NCBI GenBank assembly: GCA_029959085.1
Contig: JARWIR010000016.1
Location: 19,043,499 to 19,107,498, forward strand
From: Nemophila menziesii
Taxonomy: Eukaryota; Streptophyta; Magnoliopsida; Boraginales; Hydrophyllaceae
Reading direction: 5' to 3'
DNA: 64,000 nucleotides
Below the pieces are notes generated by a model. That model did not search any database and was not told the origin of the DNA. It worked only from the letters and a program-made list of their open reading frames with translations. The translations under genes and the position numbers were made by a program. This document shows, one piece after another, positions 11,079-23,036 of the stretch (the stretch's first letter is position 1; every line of letters starts with the position of its first letter).

Positions 11079-12861
11079 AGAGTGATAATGAATATTGTAA
11101 TTACATGTCCCATATTTGATATAGAACTTCTTCTTTTTCTCTTACAACTTAGTCTCATGATCTTCGAACTGCTGTTCCTATTCTTATGGACCATTTCTCA
11201 AGATAGTGGGCTTTATGTCCAAATACTCAGACATGTTTGATGATGGCATACATGAGAACGTGTGATTTCCTTGCACGTTAGCTTTGGTTAAGTTGGTTGA
11301 GTTTGTCCAGTATCTTCCTTTTGAGTTTCTCATTCTGTAACATTAAAGGCTTTCAAAGTCTTCGAGGTTTTTATAGTTGGCTTGTTACGGATGATACGTC
11401 TTGGTTGGTATTTTACTTGTTTGAGGTTATGTGATATTTTATTACTATCAATACTTGGTTGGAGTTTTATCGTGTTCCCCAAGAGGGTGTTCGGGATATT
11501 ATGTTCTTCGAGGAACATAACATCGAGAAGCATTCTTGGCACGAGGCTCAACAAGACCCTTACTGTTACTACGATACTCGGGTGTGCATCATATGGTCTA
11601 GCTGAGGACAAGACTCATCTCGATTTCTACGTCAAGCCATTGCCAGCCCTATCCTCTGTGTTGACTTTGGACCTTTCTAGGACCGCCTGGAGGTCGCCTG
11701 GATCATTTCTGGAAGATAACCTATTTTCTAGCACCTAGGCACCGCCGAGTCAAATTTATAGAACACTAGTAACGAATAAGAACAATTGGTTAAAATTACT
11801 AATTACTTATTTCTAATATTATCTCTTCATTCTTCTCTTAATTTTGGAATCTTCTATTTCTAGACAACTTCAAAGATAGACTCTTCCATATGTTAAAACA
11901 TGTATTTCTTACTGGAAGGACATTAAGGATTCAAATGTTGTCCACGTCTATCTCACGAGTTGGTCCATCTTGAGTCTTCTAATTCTGGCTCCAGGTTCAG
12001 ACTTACAATTTTTTCTCTGGTCGCCTGCTGAAAAAACAACGCTTTCTTATCTTGGCTGTAAAATCACCTTTTTTAAGCTCATTTTTTCTAAAAAGGCTGA
12101 ATGAATCTTATACCTAAAATTACTGCAAGGATAAGAAAAAATTGTATAAAATACACTACAGTGACCTAAATAATAGGTATTTCTATCATATTATCTTGAT
12201 ACACGAGTACATAAATTGATAAAGAGGCAACATCAACATCACATCACGGCTTATTTTTTTCTCTATTCTTTGCACCTAACTGATTATTCTTTTTTTCATT
12301 AACTATTTTTTGTTTTTTTGGACATTAATTATTTTTTGTTCAAATAATTCAATTAATTAATCATTTAGTTAATTATGTAATTTTTTTTTGCTTTTTTTAT
12401 TGACCAGAATTCTTTCTGCTTAGGGCCGAGTTCAAATGTACTCACTTTATTTTGCTTAGGGTTAATAGATACAATACTTAATAAGACGAGAAGTTTTTTT
12501 GTTTAGTCTTTTTTTCTTAGTATCCTACAAATGTGCACAGTGTTACACATACGAATGTACTTAGTGTTCGTTGTATATATTCCGGCTCAGTGAATATAAT
12601 TATGTTGATCAGTAATTATCGAGTTTTTAGGCTTAATGATCTTTTTTGTTCATATTTATATGAAGTTGTTCAATGTATAAAAACACGAATATATTCAATG
12701 TTTTTCATGCTCAGTATTAAACATATGTTTTAGTGTATTAAAATCAAATGTGTTTTGTGTTTTATATAATTTTAGAATTTTTTTCTTTACTTAATATTAT
12801 AGCTAATCATGTTCATTGTCAACATTGAGTACACACAATGTTTAATAATATAAATACACAT
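11079..12861. other. Unassigned region
   Basis: A weak open frame at 11382-11738 (plus) and its antisense shadow give no recognisable domain. From 12000 on the sequence is AT-rich with T-runs. I see no gene, LTR or terminal repeat here. Confidence 0.4.
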
Positions 12862-13160
12862 CACTTATGAAGATAATAATATATTTGGTGGTAACACCAA
12901 ACACAATCAAAATCATAATTGTCGGTTGTATTGAACATCTTTCATGGAGACCAAAGATATTTGTATCTCCATGGAAGATGTTCAATATTACCGACATTTA
13001 TGCTCTCTATTGTGTTTGGTGTTACCACTAAAGATATTAGTATCTCTATGAAAGATGTTCAATAATACCGACAATTATGCTCTCGGTTGTGTTTGGTGTT
13101 ACCACCAAATATATTAGTATCTTTATGAAAAATGTTCATTACTATCGGCGATTATGTCCT
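12862..13160. repeat. Inverted plus tandem repeat cluster
   Basis: One unit of about 85-90 bp occurs three times: inverted at about 12862-12950, direct at about 12950-13033 and 13034-13110, with a partial copy to 13160. Diagnostic pieces are GTGGTAACACCAAACACAAT in the left arm and TTGTGTTTGGTGTTACCAC in the right arms, with GAAGATGTTCAAT and TACCGACA between. The first two units could fold into a hairpin with arms of about 75 bp. No coding capacity. Confidence 0.75.
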
Positions 13161-13371
13161 AGGATTTTTGTGGTAAAAAATAAAATAAAAATCCATTTCC
13201 AAAGATCTCTTGGGACGGGACTTTTTGGATTGGAGACCATTTAATTTGGTTTTAAAGGCCTTCAAATTTTAAATTTTTTTTTTTTCCAAAAAAGAAAATC
13301 TTTTTTGAATTTGTTAGTGAGAAGTCTCTTTTAGATTTAGACAGGTAGAAAGAAATTTGACAAAATAAAAT

Positions 13372-13670
13372 AAAATAGATAGGTATGAAAGAAAAGAAAT
13401 ATATAGAGGGGCGGGCAGCTTTCAATCTTTAAGGAAGCACCCCACATTTCGCTTTCTAATGAACAGAACCTGTGCGCAGACGCTAAGGGATTATCCCATG
13501 ATGACACGTAGCGAAGAAGTAATCGTCACTCACGTGAACACCCAATAGCTAATATGCTCTTGGGGGACCTCGAATAAACGTCACCAGTCAACCCAATCAT
13601 CTTTCATGATTAATTAGCTCATCCCCAATGATATGATACGTCTTGTAATGGAGCTTTCGATGTTATTCGA
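13372..13670. repeat. Segment duplicated near 56.2 kb (copy A)
   Basis: Diverged but colinear with 56206-56491 plus 62263-62320. Shared blocks: GATGAACAGAACC-like at 13458, TCACGTGAACACCCA at 13529, GGGGACCT at 13562 and CTCATCCCCAATG at 13619. Copy A is uninterrupted at the point where copy B carries a LINE, so it is the empty-site allele of that insertion. CACGTG (13531-13536) is conserved in both copies. Origin unknown. Confidence 0.7.
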
Positions 13671-13856
13671 TGTTTTTTTTTTTTTGGACGAGTCGATGTT
13701 ATTCGATTTAATACTAGTACGTGATTTATATTTTTTTAAATATACTATTATTTTTATCAAATTCTATTTTTAAACTATTATTTATAAATTAAAAATATTT
13801 TTAGATCAATTTTTTTTTTTCATCAAGAACCAGTATTTTTTAGATAAAATATTTTA

Positions 13857-15656
13857 GAGATTATTACCCAAAAAGTCTTGAAAAGACCACCTCGCGACTT
13901 AAGAAGACCGGCTCTATAGTCTTTTCTTACTAATGGGCACAACAAAAAATTAACACTACAGTTCAAATTTCCAATTACTATCTTATCCCCTTTTGTATTT
14001 TATTTTCCTACATATACTACATTTTATAAAAGAAATAAAAATTAAAACACTTTCTCTCCTTTATCCTCTCTTTCTCTCTCTTAAATCTCTTTTTTTTTCT
14101 TCCCTGCGAATCCTATTAACAAAAAGAAAAAAACCCTAGATCGCAATGTTTGAGATCTGAAGACTCCAAGAAGAAGAGATCTCGCGAGCTACCATGGAAG
14201 ATGTGACCTTCGAGCTCCTACAGCGCGCAGCCATGGCGGATTTGAAGATTTCGTCGTTGTTGGTGGTGCGAGGTGGTAGTTCAAGGTGGTGAGAAGAGGA
14301 GATCTCGTGAGCTTCCATGGAAGGATGTGACCTTCGAGCTCCTGCAGGGTGCAACCATGGAAAAACTGAAGATTCCGTCTGTGGTGGTGCAAAGTGGTGG
14401 TTCGATCTGGTTTGAGGTGGTGGTTTGAGGTGCTTGTTGACTATTTCATTTTTATCTGCAAATGTGATGAAGAAAGCTGTAATTAAGAATCGCACAAAAA
14501 CACCTCACTCGACAGAACAAAGGTTAAACTTTGGCTTGATAATAATTTTATTTGTGTTTGTATGAGAATTTTGCCGAACTAATAAAAGATGGAATTGTGT
14601 TTCCTGTTATTGTTTGTTAGCCTAAACAAACTTGTATATTATATTACAGACCTAGTGCTTGGATTTTGATCTGTAATGTTGTTATCTTTTCTTGGTTAAT
14701 GTTACATAAATGGTATAATAGTATATCTTCATTGACTTGCCTTCGATTAGTAGGCCATAAGCTTGAAAAAAAAGTGATTAGCAGGCCATAAGTAATCAAC
14801 TGGTGTTGACTATTTTGTCTTTATTCCAAATTAAATGGAGAATTTGTATTTTAGTTATAAACTATAATAAACTATTACTGATTATTACCCTGCTCTATCC
14901 CTATTCAGTAATCAATTGTTATTAAATGACTGAATCAAGAAAATTATTCAAACTCAATTTTTTTTTGTCTAAATACTCAACAAATTTAGTAATTATACGA
15001 GAAATGCTCAGCAAGTTTTTTTTTTTTTTTTTGCAAACTCAGTAATTTTACTGAGCTCAACAAGTTATTGAGCACGCTCAGCAAGTTATTGAGCACGCTC
15101 GGCAAGTTATTGAGCACGTTCGGCAAGTTTTTGAATACGCTCAGCAAGTTTTTGAACACGCTCAGTAAAGTTACTGAGCAAACGAACATGCTCAGTACCC
15201 CAAGCTCAGAACTATTTTCCGTGCTCAGAACTATTTTCTACGCTCAGAACTATTTTCTACGCTCAAAACATTTTTCCACGCTCAGAACTATTTTTCAGAC
15301 TCATAACTTTTTTCCAGACTCAGAACTATTTTCCAGACTCAGAACTTTTTTCCACGCTCAGAACTTTTTCCAGCGGTGGCCAGCGGTGATCGGTGGTTGT
15401 GGTCGGAGCTGGAAATTGTTTGATAATTAATGAAGAAGGAGAGAGAAAAATGATAAATGAGGAAAGAGATTAATGGTAATGGAGGAGAGAGTGTAATGGT
15501 AGTGGAGGAGAGAGAAATCTATTTTTTTTGTCTTATATACACTATAGGGGTAGTTATGACATTGAACATCTTATTGGCCTCTAAGTAGGAGAGAGGAATC
15601 ACTTGGTTCATATATGGCACATTGATTCTCCTCAAGTCTCTTTGGTTAATTGACCC
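13857..15656 (-). mobile_element. Non-autonomous MULE 1
   Basis: 1.8 kb flanked by a perfect 9-bp direct repeat AATATTTTA (13848-13856 and 15657-15665). Terminal inverted repeats start GAGATTATTACCC...AGTCTTG (left) and, reverse-complemented, GGGTCAATTAACC...AGACTTG (right). These match the ends of MULE 2 (23823-25346), to which it is inverted. The interior has a duplicated GC-rich segment (period about 123 bp from 14176), an AT-rich part and arrays of short tandem repeats. Open frames across the GC-rich part have no recognisable domain. No transposase. The 9-bp duplication and G-starting long ends are the basis of the Mutator-like call. Confidence 0.8.
15060..15372. repeat. Short tandem arrays inside MULE 1
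   Basis: First array (15060-15175): about six units of roughly 25 bp built on GCTCAGCAAGTTATTGAGCAC. Second array (15190-15372): about nine units of roughly 20 bp built on CGCTCAGAACTATTTTC. MULE 2 has an unrelated-looking array at the equivalent place. Not a CRISPR array: units are degenerate and have no unique spacers. Confidence 0.75.
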
Positions 15657-15665
15657 AATATTTTA

Positions 15666-16095
15666 TAGATATTATTTTAATCAAATGTATTAAAAAGTAT
15701 TATTTTAACTTTATTTCACTAATTTCGTAAGATATTTTAAAGATTTAATAAAAATTTAGTTAATTCAAATAAACTGTAAATTTATTTGACCACATCACAC
15801 ATAGATAACTTTATATGAAATGTCTAAATTACCATTAAAATTTATGAAATATTTAGTGGAATTAGTGAAATGACCTAAAAATGGTTTTTTAATATGTTGT
15901 GCATAAAAATGGTACTCTTGAATACGTTGGCATAAATTTAGCCTAAAAATATTTTTATGCGATTAACAAATAGAATTTGCTCATATTTTTACACGACCCT
16001 TGTACCCATATAATATATATTGTGACTTGATTTGAAAAAGAAAATTAATTAAAAAAATTATTCATTTTTAATTAAAACCTAAATTAACCAAATAA
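15666..16095. other. Unassigned AT-rich spacer
   Basis: No ORF, terminal repeat or RNA gene recognised. Confidence 0.4.
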
Positions 16096-16735
16096 TCCCC
16101 GACACGGTTGTCAAAAAAATGGTGTCTCGCCAGCTGTGATATTAAAGTCACATTCGGGGAAAACTCCTCGCAAGTGTACGCCTCGTTACAAGTAATAAAG
16201 TGATTATATTTTACTATCATTCTACGCGAGAAATATGGAGTTAATTTTTGTATTATTAAAGCATATTTAGAATAATATTTGTGTAAAATAATGTAACAAA
16301 AGATGATATATGGGTTTGAAGTGTTTTTATAATTTAAGTAACAAGAAGGACTAACATAAAAAGAGATAAAATTTAAGGAAATAATGTTGAAATGGGACAA
16401 TACTGAAGTGCAAATAGATATATTATATGAGAGGTTAGCTCGAGAATCGGTTGCAATCTCCACTAGACACGATTTAGATGTTTCTTGAGTCAAGGGCGAA
16501 TTTGATATTTTTTGCGTTAGCTGAGATTCAACTTTACACATAAATCCCTCCCAGGTAGATAGGAATTGTATCCGACCCTAGGGACCTCTCCTGAGTGACC
16601 CTATAAAATCCATCGAACGGTAAATTTTGTCATTATTGACTATATGATAGTGTAGACCTCCCGGTTCATATACGAACATCAAACGAATATAGTCTAGACT
16701 TCCCGACTCATCATGTAATTGAGCTTAAGAAGCAA
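16096..16735 (-). repeat. Decayed minus-strand LTR fragment with primer site
   Basis: On the minus strand 16112-16096 reads TGACAACCGTGTCGGGGA, a degenerate tRNA-Asp-type primer site. Immediately beyond it the plus strand has TGGTGTCTCGCC...GTGATAT and GCAAGTGTACGCCTCG, resembling the inner end of LTRs of the general type seen at 53.7 kb and 63.9 kb. The far end was not found. The minus-strand frame at 16068-16541 shows no domain and is probably chance. Confidence 0.4.
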
Positions 16736-17540
16736 CTTTAGAATGTGCAAAGGTGTGTAAAGAATGGAATCATGATGATGATGATTTTAAGAAAATAAGA
16801 TCATTTTAGAAAAACTTGAGGATGCCATTCCTATTGAAAAAATAAATTATGAAGAAAACTTTAAGAGCCACTAGATTGAATAAAATTGATTGTAGTTCCT
16901 CATACTACTACAAGATGATCAAAGGAAAAATTGAAAAGAACGCAATTAGCACTATGATTTTATATTAGGGAGTAGTGATCACATATCTTGAATTGATCAA
17001 AGAGGAGTTTCTTAACTACTATAAAGTGGTTCTCAAGATAATGAAGAAGACTTTATTTTGCAAAATTTCCAAGTCAAGTTATTGGTGATAAGATCAGTGA
17101 AGACAACTCTGAAATGCTTAACGCTATTGCTAACATTGAAAAGGTCAAGTTTGTATTATTCTCCATTAGTGAAGACAAAGTCCTTGGTCAAAATTGATGG
17201 CCTTCTAACTTATTCAAAAAGGCTTGAGTTATAGTTGGTTATAACTTTTGTAATGCAATTAAACAAACTCTTTCTTCAATGTCTATGCTTTGGAAATTTA
17301 ATGCAACCATCATTGTTTTGATTCCTAAAGAAAACTGTTCTTCAAGTGTCAAAAAGTTTAGGCATATCTCTTATGTAAATACCACATACAAAAGCTTATC
17401 TAAGCTAATTGAAATCATGCTTAATAAAGTTTTGAACTCAATTATTATATGAGTCATGCATCTTATATTGGAGGAAGATCTATGTGTGATAATATCCTTG
17501 TTTCTCAAGACATGGTACTTGGATAGGAGGAGAATAATAA

Positions 17541-17541
<1 letters not shown>

Positions 17542-17571
<30 letters not shown>

Positions 17572-17646
17572 AAGAAGAAGAAGAAGAAGAAGAAGAAGAA
17601 GAAGAAGAAGAAGAAGAAGAAGAAGAAGAAGAAGAAGAAGAAGAAG
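17542..17646. repeat. (AAG)35 microsatellite within LINE RT
   Basis: About 105 bp of uninterrupted AAG. In the LINE frame it reads as lysines between NNN and VSPRC, exactly where plant LINEs have a short basic 'gY.RK..SPRC' stretch, so it is an in-frame expansion of a lysine codon. Poly-Arg and poly-Leu ORFs here are artefacts of it. Confidence 0.9.
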
Positions 17647-18899
17647 GTGTCTCCTAGATGTACAATCAATATTGATTTGTAAAAATCTTATGACAATGTA
17701 TATTGGAGCTTCATATTCGACATTCTTAAATCCTTTGATTTTCCATCTGAGTTTGTCAAGTGGATCAAGATTTGTGCAAGTATCCAAACCTATTCTATTT
17801 GTGTTAATGAATAAATGAGTGGTTATTTCAAGGCAAAAGAGGCTCAAAGACTTAATAAGGGGATCCTCTTTCAACTTACCTTGTTGTTTTATGTATGCAA
17901 GTGTTTACTGCTATATTCCAAAAGATTGGCATGAAGAGAATATTTGGATACCATCCTAAGTGTAGAAATCTTGAGCTTAATAACTTAATCGTTGCAGATG
18001 AGTTGCTTCTATTTCTTAACTTAGCTTAAATTATTTAATATATTTTTATATTTTTTATAAAGTGCTTGGCTTGAGGATCTAAGATCAAAAAAGTAAATTG
18101 TGTTTTTGGTGGCACTTCAAAAGAAATTACATAGAAATTTGCAGCTAACTTGAGGTTAAGATTGGTAATATTCATGTAAGATACCTTGGAGTTCCATTGA
18201 ATTCAAAGAAACTTAGTGTCGGTGATGGTAATATCTTTGTGATAAAACATCTCAATGTATCTCACATTGGAGTTCAAAGTTACTCTCAGATGCATGAAAA
18301 ACTGGGCTTATCAAGGTTGTATTAGTCGGTAAAGTACTCTGATGGTGTAGAGTTTTTTTTCTACCTAAGGAAGTCATAAATAAGACGAGTCAAAATATGG
18401 CTAGCTTCATGGAAATAAATATTCTTGAGCGAGAACAAGCTGCTAAAGCTGATTTGTCATGCGTGTGCACAATGAGAGAGAAATGAGGATTAACCATACC
18501 TAATCTAGAAGACATTAATAAAGTCTGAATTATGTATGTATTTTGAAGGATGTATAAAGAGTATTACAATATTTGAAGTACATAGGTGCTATGTATAAGT
18601 TGTATGGAGTCTCAATATCAAACAAGATTATATTTGGATTTGGAAGAAAATCAATAAGATCATGAATTGTATGCACAGTTTTATCAAGCATGATATAAAA
18701 AATGAATTAAGAACTTTTATCAAGTGAGGAAATTGGGTTAAAGGACAAAGTGTGTGTAAGGTTCTTCACAAGATATTTATAAAGAAGTAGTTTAGTGCAA
18801 TAAAATAGGTTGAAAATGTATGATAAATGTAATATGGCATTTCCTACCTAAGTTATGAAGATATAGAAATCATTTACATGTGCCTATACACTCTATTGA

Positions 18900-18975
18900 A
18901 GATGACATAATTTCTTGGACTTAGAGTGTGGCTCACCTGGTTGATGACATAATTTCTTGGACTTAGATGTAGTAT
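18900..18975. repeat. 42-bp tandem duplication
   Basis: GATGACATAATTTCTTGGAC occurs at 18901 and again at 18943, a local duplication inside the LINE relic. Confidence 0.75.
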
Positions 18976-19459
18976 CTTCTCTTGGTTGGAATGTCTTGAC
19001 ATAATTTCGATAAAAGTATTTTACCTGAAAAGAGATTACTTCTAATCCTCTATGTGAATTATGTCATGGATGCATTGACGAGAGAAGTCATATTTTTCTT
19101 GATTGCATGTTCTCTAAGAGAATTCTACAAGACTACATGGTGAATTCCAATTGTATATATGGAAGAGGTACATGTAATGAAGGGTGGTTCACCAATTTTC
19201 TATAAGTGCAAACCTTTGACAGTTTGAGGCTTAAGAACAAAAATTTCAGCTGCAATTCTTTTGAAAAGGATATTCAATTAAATGAAAGTTAAGTTTTGAT
19301 TGAAATTACATGCTATATAAATAGGTATTTTTTTCATTTAAGACCTTCTATGTTATAATAACTTTATTTTTAGAGTTAAACTTTGAGACTCCCACATCAT
19401 TGGAATGGTCTTCTTATTGTAAAGTCAAATCCTTGATGACTTTTAATGAAAATTAATTT

Positions 19460-19760
19460 CACTTACTACAATGAGGGTTATTAGCGACCGCCTTATTGTA
19501 AACAACTAGTAATTAATCACTCATACAGTTGTCATTAGAAAAAATCTTTACCTTTGCGTCGCTAATAAACAAAAAATACAATAATAGGGCATTAACGATG
19601 ACTTATTTCATCGTTGATGTCAATAATTAATTAGAAAAAATCAAATCAACTATTTCCTTTAGCGACAACATTAACGTCTATAACAACGACTATGTGTTGT
19701 CTTTAAAGAACGATTAAAAACCCAAACGGATTATATTTCCACATTTCACTTCAACCTAAT
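19460..19760. repeat. CACTA-type subterminal-like sequence
   Basis: After CACTTACTACAATG at 19460 there are scattered motifs of the form TTAGCGAC, GCGTCGCTAA, TAACGATGAC and AACAACGACTA, typical of the subterminal repeats of En/Spm elements. No matching second end was found nearby. Weak call. Confidence 0.35.
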
Positions 19761-19894
19761 GTCACTTTCCACGCCCCTTTCCACCTTTCGTTGATGTGCT
19801 TCTTCCCAACTACGCTTTTTATTTCGACCAAAACAAAAAAAAAACTACGCTTTTTAAGCTATCAGGCCTACTTGTCATCACCACTACTATAAGT

Positions 19895-22456
19895 TTTTTT
19901 TTGCTTGATAAGGTGGTTTCTTTATTGATATAAACTCTAAACTCACAAACCAGTCCCTAGTATACTATTTGACTCAAATAGTCTACTAGGCAAAAAGAAA
20001 CACACACACAATATATAAAACAATTACTACCAAATTTGAGAAAAAATATAGGCCCTATACATCAATTACTAGAAAAAATAAGAAAAACAATTAAAATTCC
20101 CAAACTAAAGACCAAAACTAAGTCCAAAGAAATCACCATATATAAACATCATCCACGTTTTCAGAAACTGAGCCAACTACCAACCCAACCGATTTCAAAT
20201 CCACTCAAAAACTAAACAAATCAACGCATTACGAATTATCAACTCAATAATTCAGCTAAATCAATCCTCATATCACTGGGGTCCAACACCCCCACGTTTC
20301 ACAATATCAAACAAACAAAATTGCTAACATATCCCTGAAAATTTGCTCAAAGCTCAAATGCATAACATTCCAACACAAATTCAACTCAATCCCAACAAAA
20401 CTCAATCACTTGTGTTTGAAACAAATACACCTTCAAGAACCCATATTCTCTTAATAATCTTAGTACCCAAAGTACTCACAAACTTCTTCTTGTTGAACTA
20501 TATAAGCTTACATCCTCATTTATAAGCTCAAATATTTTTTTTCTTGAGCACACTTTTCACTCTTGAAAATGTGTTTATTCATAGAACTCCAAAAATTATA
20601 AAGAAAACTGAGGAAGCTCAAGATTAGCACCATAGTTTGATAGAATTTCCCTTAGATTTCAAAATTATCCACTTGATTCTATCTTCCCAAGAAACACTAT
20701 TACTCAAACAACCATTAAGCTTTCATACATCTTTCCATATACTTTAAGTATATGTGCATATCACAAGCAAAATCTCTTTGCAATCCAATTCATTGCCACA
20801 TAATCTGCACAAGCCATCAATATACATACCCCACTTCAACAGGCTATCCTTAGTAGCCAAACTGTTACAACGAGCTAACCATCTATAAAAATTATTCCTA
20901 TGAAAAAACCATCTTGTTCTAAACAACATCATCACAGTAAAAAAGATTCCCCTCGCCAACCAAACTCTGCATTGTATACTTAAATAAAACTAAAATGTCT
21001 TTTCCCCCACCTTCCATATTATTTCGTCTACTTTTTCTGTCAAATTCAATTCTCTGATATAATTTGAAACACATCTCAGCTCACTAGGTAATCTCCATCT
21101 CCCATTAATATTGAATCTAGCGACAATCCTTTGTGAATTGAAATTAACCAAATATATATCAATTTCAGGAAAAATTTATTTAACATATGGGACCTTGCAC
21201 CCTTTATTTTTTACAAGGTAACTCTTTTTCCCATAACCAAATGTATGGTCAATAAATTAAAAATATCTATCCCTCAGTTTCAACGAAGATCTCCAATTCC
21301 ATGGAATATAGTTGTCACAAATAAGATTCCAAATGCCCTTATTATATATCTACTTTTGATAACACACCCTAAGAAAAAATGGTCGTCTTCTCTCCATACA
21401 TCCTCCAAAATTATCTTAAGAGAGACACTTCATCTATATGCAAACGTCTAGGAGTACCAAGACCCCCTTCTTTTTACTCTTTCATAGAATATCTAAAGAT
21501 ACCTTGATACCTGTATAATCATGACTGTTCTCATACCACAAAAACAAACTAATAATACTCACAATCTTATGCAACACACTCTTAGGTAGGCACATAATTG
21601 CACACCAGTAACTTGCCTTGCTCTTAAGAACAATTTTGATGAGATGAACTCTACCAGCAAAAGTCTAATGTTTGTGCAACCAACCATCAATACTATCACA
21701 TCTATTATTCACTAAAACATCACAAGCTCCATCATTTGGCCCTTTTGTAGTCAAATGAGTACCCAAATACGTCATAGAATCACATTCAAAATCTCACACA
21801 ACTATTCATGAAGATCAATATTTCCAACACAACATTATAGTTCACTTTTTCAGGGCTAATATTCAAGAAAGAAAGTCTAGAAAATATATTAAAACCTTCT
21901 TTCAACTTCATAGATGACTTAATATCTCCTTTAAAAATAATCAAACAATCATATATGCAAACATAATATGATTTATCTTTATCCCATGACATTTTGGATG
22001 GAAAGTAAACTCTAGATGAGCAACATCTTGATTTAAAATATTAGTCAATGCATGCATACAAATAACAAAAATATAAAGAGATAATTCATCTCTTTGCCAC
22101 AAGCCTCTTTTCCCTTAAATAAGCCCAATAATTTCCACATTGATGCACAAAGACTAAGAAGTAGAAGATACACTCCTATGTATCCACTTAATAAAGATTT
22201 CATTTAAAATACTCCTCAATAAATTCCAACTAATGGAATCATAAGCCTTTTAAATATCAAAATTCAGTGAATATCTAGGACTCATATTGTTTATAGCCTG
22301 GTCTATACTCTAAGACACCAATATATTACCAGAAATACACCATCCACCAACAAATGTAGCTTGATTATGCGAGATCAACTTAGGTTAATATTCCTTCTTC
22401 CTATTTATAATGAGTTTTGACATTCCTTTGTAGTGTATGTTACAACATGAAATTTT
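19895..22456 (-). pseudogene. LINE ORF2 relic, antisense, 5' truncated
   Basis: On the minus strand from 22456: ISCCNIHYKGMSKLIINR and PKLISHNQATFVGG (RT fingers), LNFDI*KAYDSISWNLL (catalytic Asp region, Asp retained), FIKWIHRSVSS, LIGLI*GKRGLWQRDELS (usual KGKRGLRQGDPLS), a decayed ADD box near 21960 followed by FKGDIKSSMKLKEGFNIFSR. The zinc domain at 20959-20744 reads RWLARCNSLATKDSLLKWGM and LCRLCGNELDCKEI. The 3' end lies near 19895. It is cut at 22456 exactly where the truncated E3 LTR begins. Confidence 0.75.
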
Positions 22457-23036
22457 TATAATAGCGATATATATAGGTGTAGGGATGAAATATAGGTAAT
22501 GGGCTAAGTCTTAGAGTCCTAATCCAACTTAAACACGTTTTCCTTAATAAGTGAACTGGTTGGCCTATAGAGCTTGTAAAATTAATGAATCCTTTGTTAC
22601 AACTCCAAATCACTCGATTCCAGTGGCTACGTGACCGAAATTCAAAAAAAATTATTGATATAAAAGGGCTCCTTCAAATTCTCCGTCGATTTTATGCATC
22701 ATTGAAAATAGTACACGTCCCAAATCTGGCCAACAACTTTTGGCTGCTTTTACACTTTCCAAAACAGCTTCTTCTGTATTTTTAACTATTGATTTCGTCT
22801 TGGATCTTCTTTACTCAACTTCTTCTCCAACTCTTGGCATCTAATATCATCCTTGTAACTAAAAGTTTCTCATTTAACACATAATTATAAAAGTTCTCTA
22901 AAAGTAACAAAACTCCAAAACAAAGTAAGAATTGAGAAACTATCAATTGATAGGGAAACCCCCTCAAATAATCACATAATTCACCTAAAATGATGTCTCT
23001 AAACTAGATTATCATATCACAAATATGGACACATAA
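22457..23036 (-). repeat. E3 3' LTR, truncated
   Basis: Matches 39848-40406 closely, including AGTCCTAATCCAACT and ATAGAGCTTGTAAAATT. The outer end is mutated (TTATGTGTCC for TGATGTCTCC). Beyond 22457 the sequence switches to the antisense LINE. Confidence 0.75.

Larger units (their letters stand above)
16736..19440 (+). pseudogene. LINE ORF2 relic (reverse transcriptase to 3' zinc motif)
   Basis: Degraded L1-type polyprotein. Recognisable in order: NYYKVVL (linker before RT), VKFVLFSISEDKVLG (usual 'v..al.si.ddKAPGpDG'), NATIIVLIPKENCSS and FRHISYVNTTYKSLSKLI (RT fingers), GGRSMCDNILVSQDMV, then after an AAG microsatellite SPRCTINIDL*KSYDNVYW (catalytic Asp region), FEFVKWIK-like sequence near 17750, and VADELLLFL near 18000 (usual FADDLL). 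Near 19060 the C-terminal zinc motif reads LCELCHGC with H and C following (RVT zinc-binding). Many stops and frameshifts; clearly dead. It converges with an antisense LINE on its right. Confidence 0.75.

Noticed and set aside
11382..11738. 118-residue plus-strand ORF
   Set aside because: No recognisable motif and an equally open antisense frame; left as unassigned.
15190..15372. Regular short repeats that could suggest a CRISPR-like array
   Set aside because: Units are degenerate and contiguous with no unique spacers, and they lie inside a plant MULE with 9-bp target duplications.
16068..16541. 157-residue minus-strand ORF
   Set aside because: No domain, AT-rich codon use, and it spans a decayed LTR and its primer site.
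17456..17874. Poly-arginine (plus) and poly-leucine (minus) ORFs
   Set aside because: Both are out-of-frame readings of the AAG microsatellite within a LINE relic.
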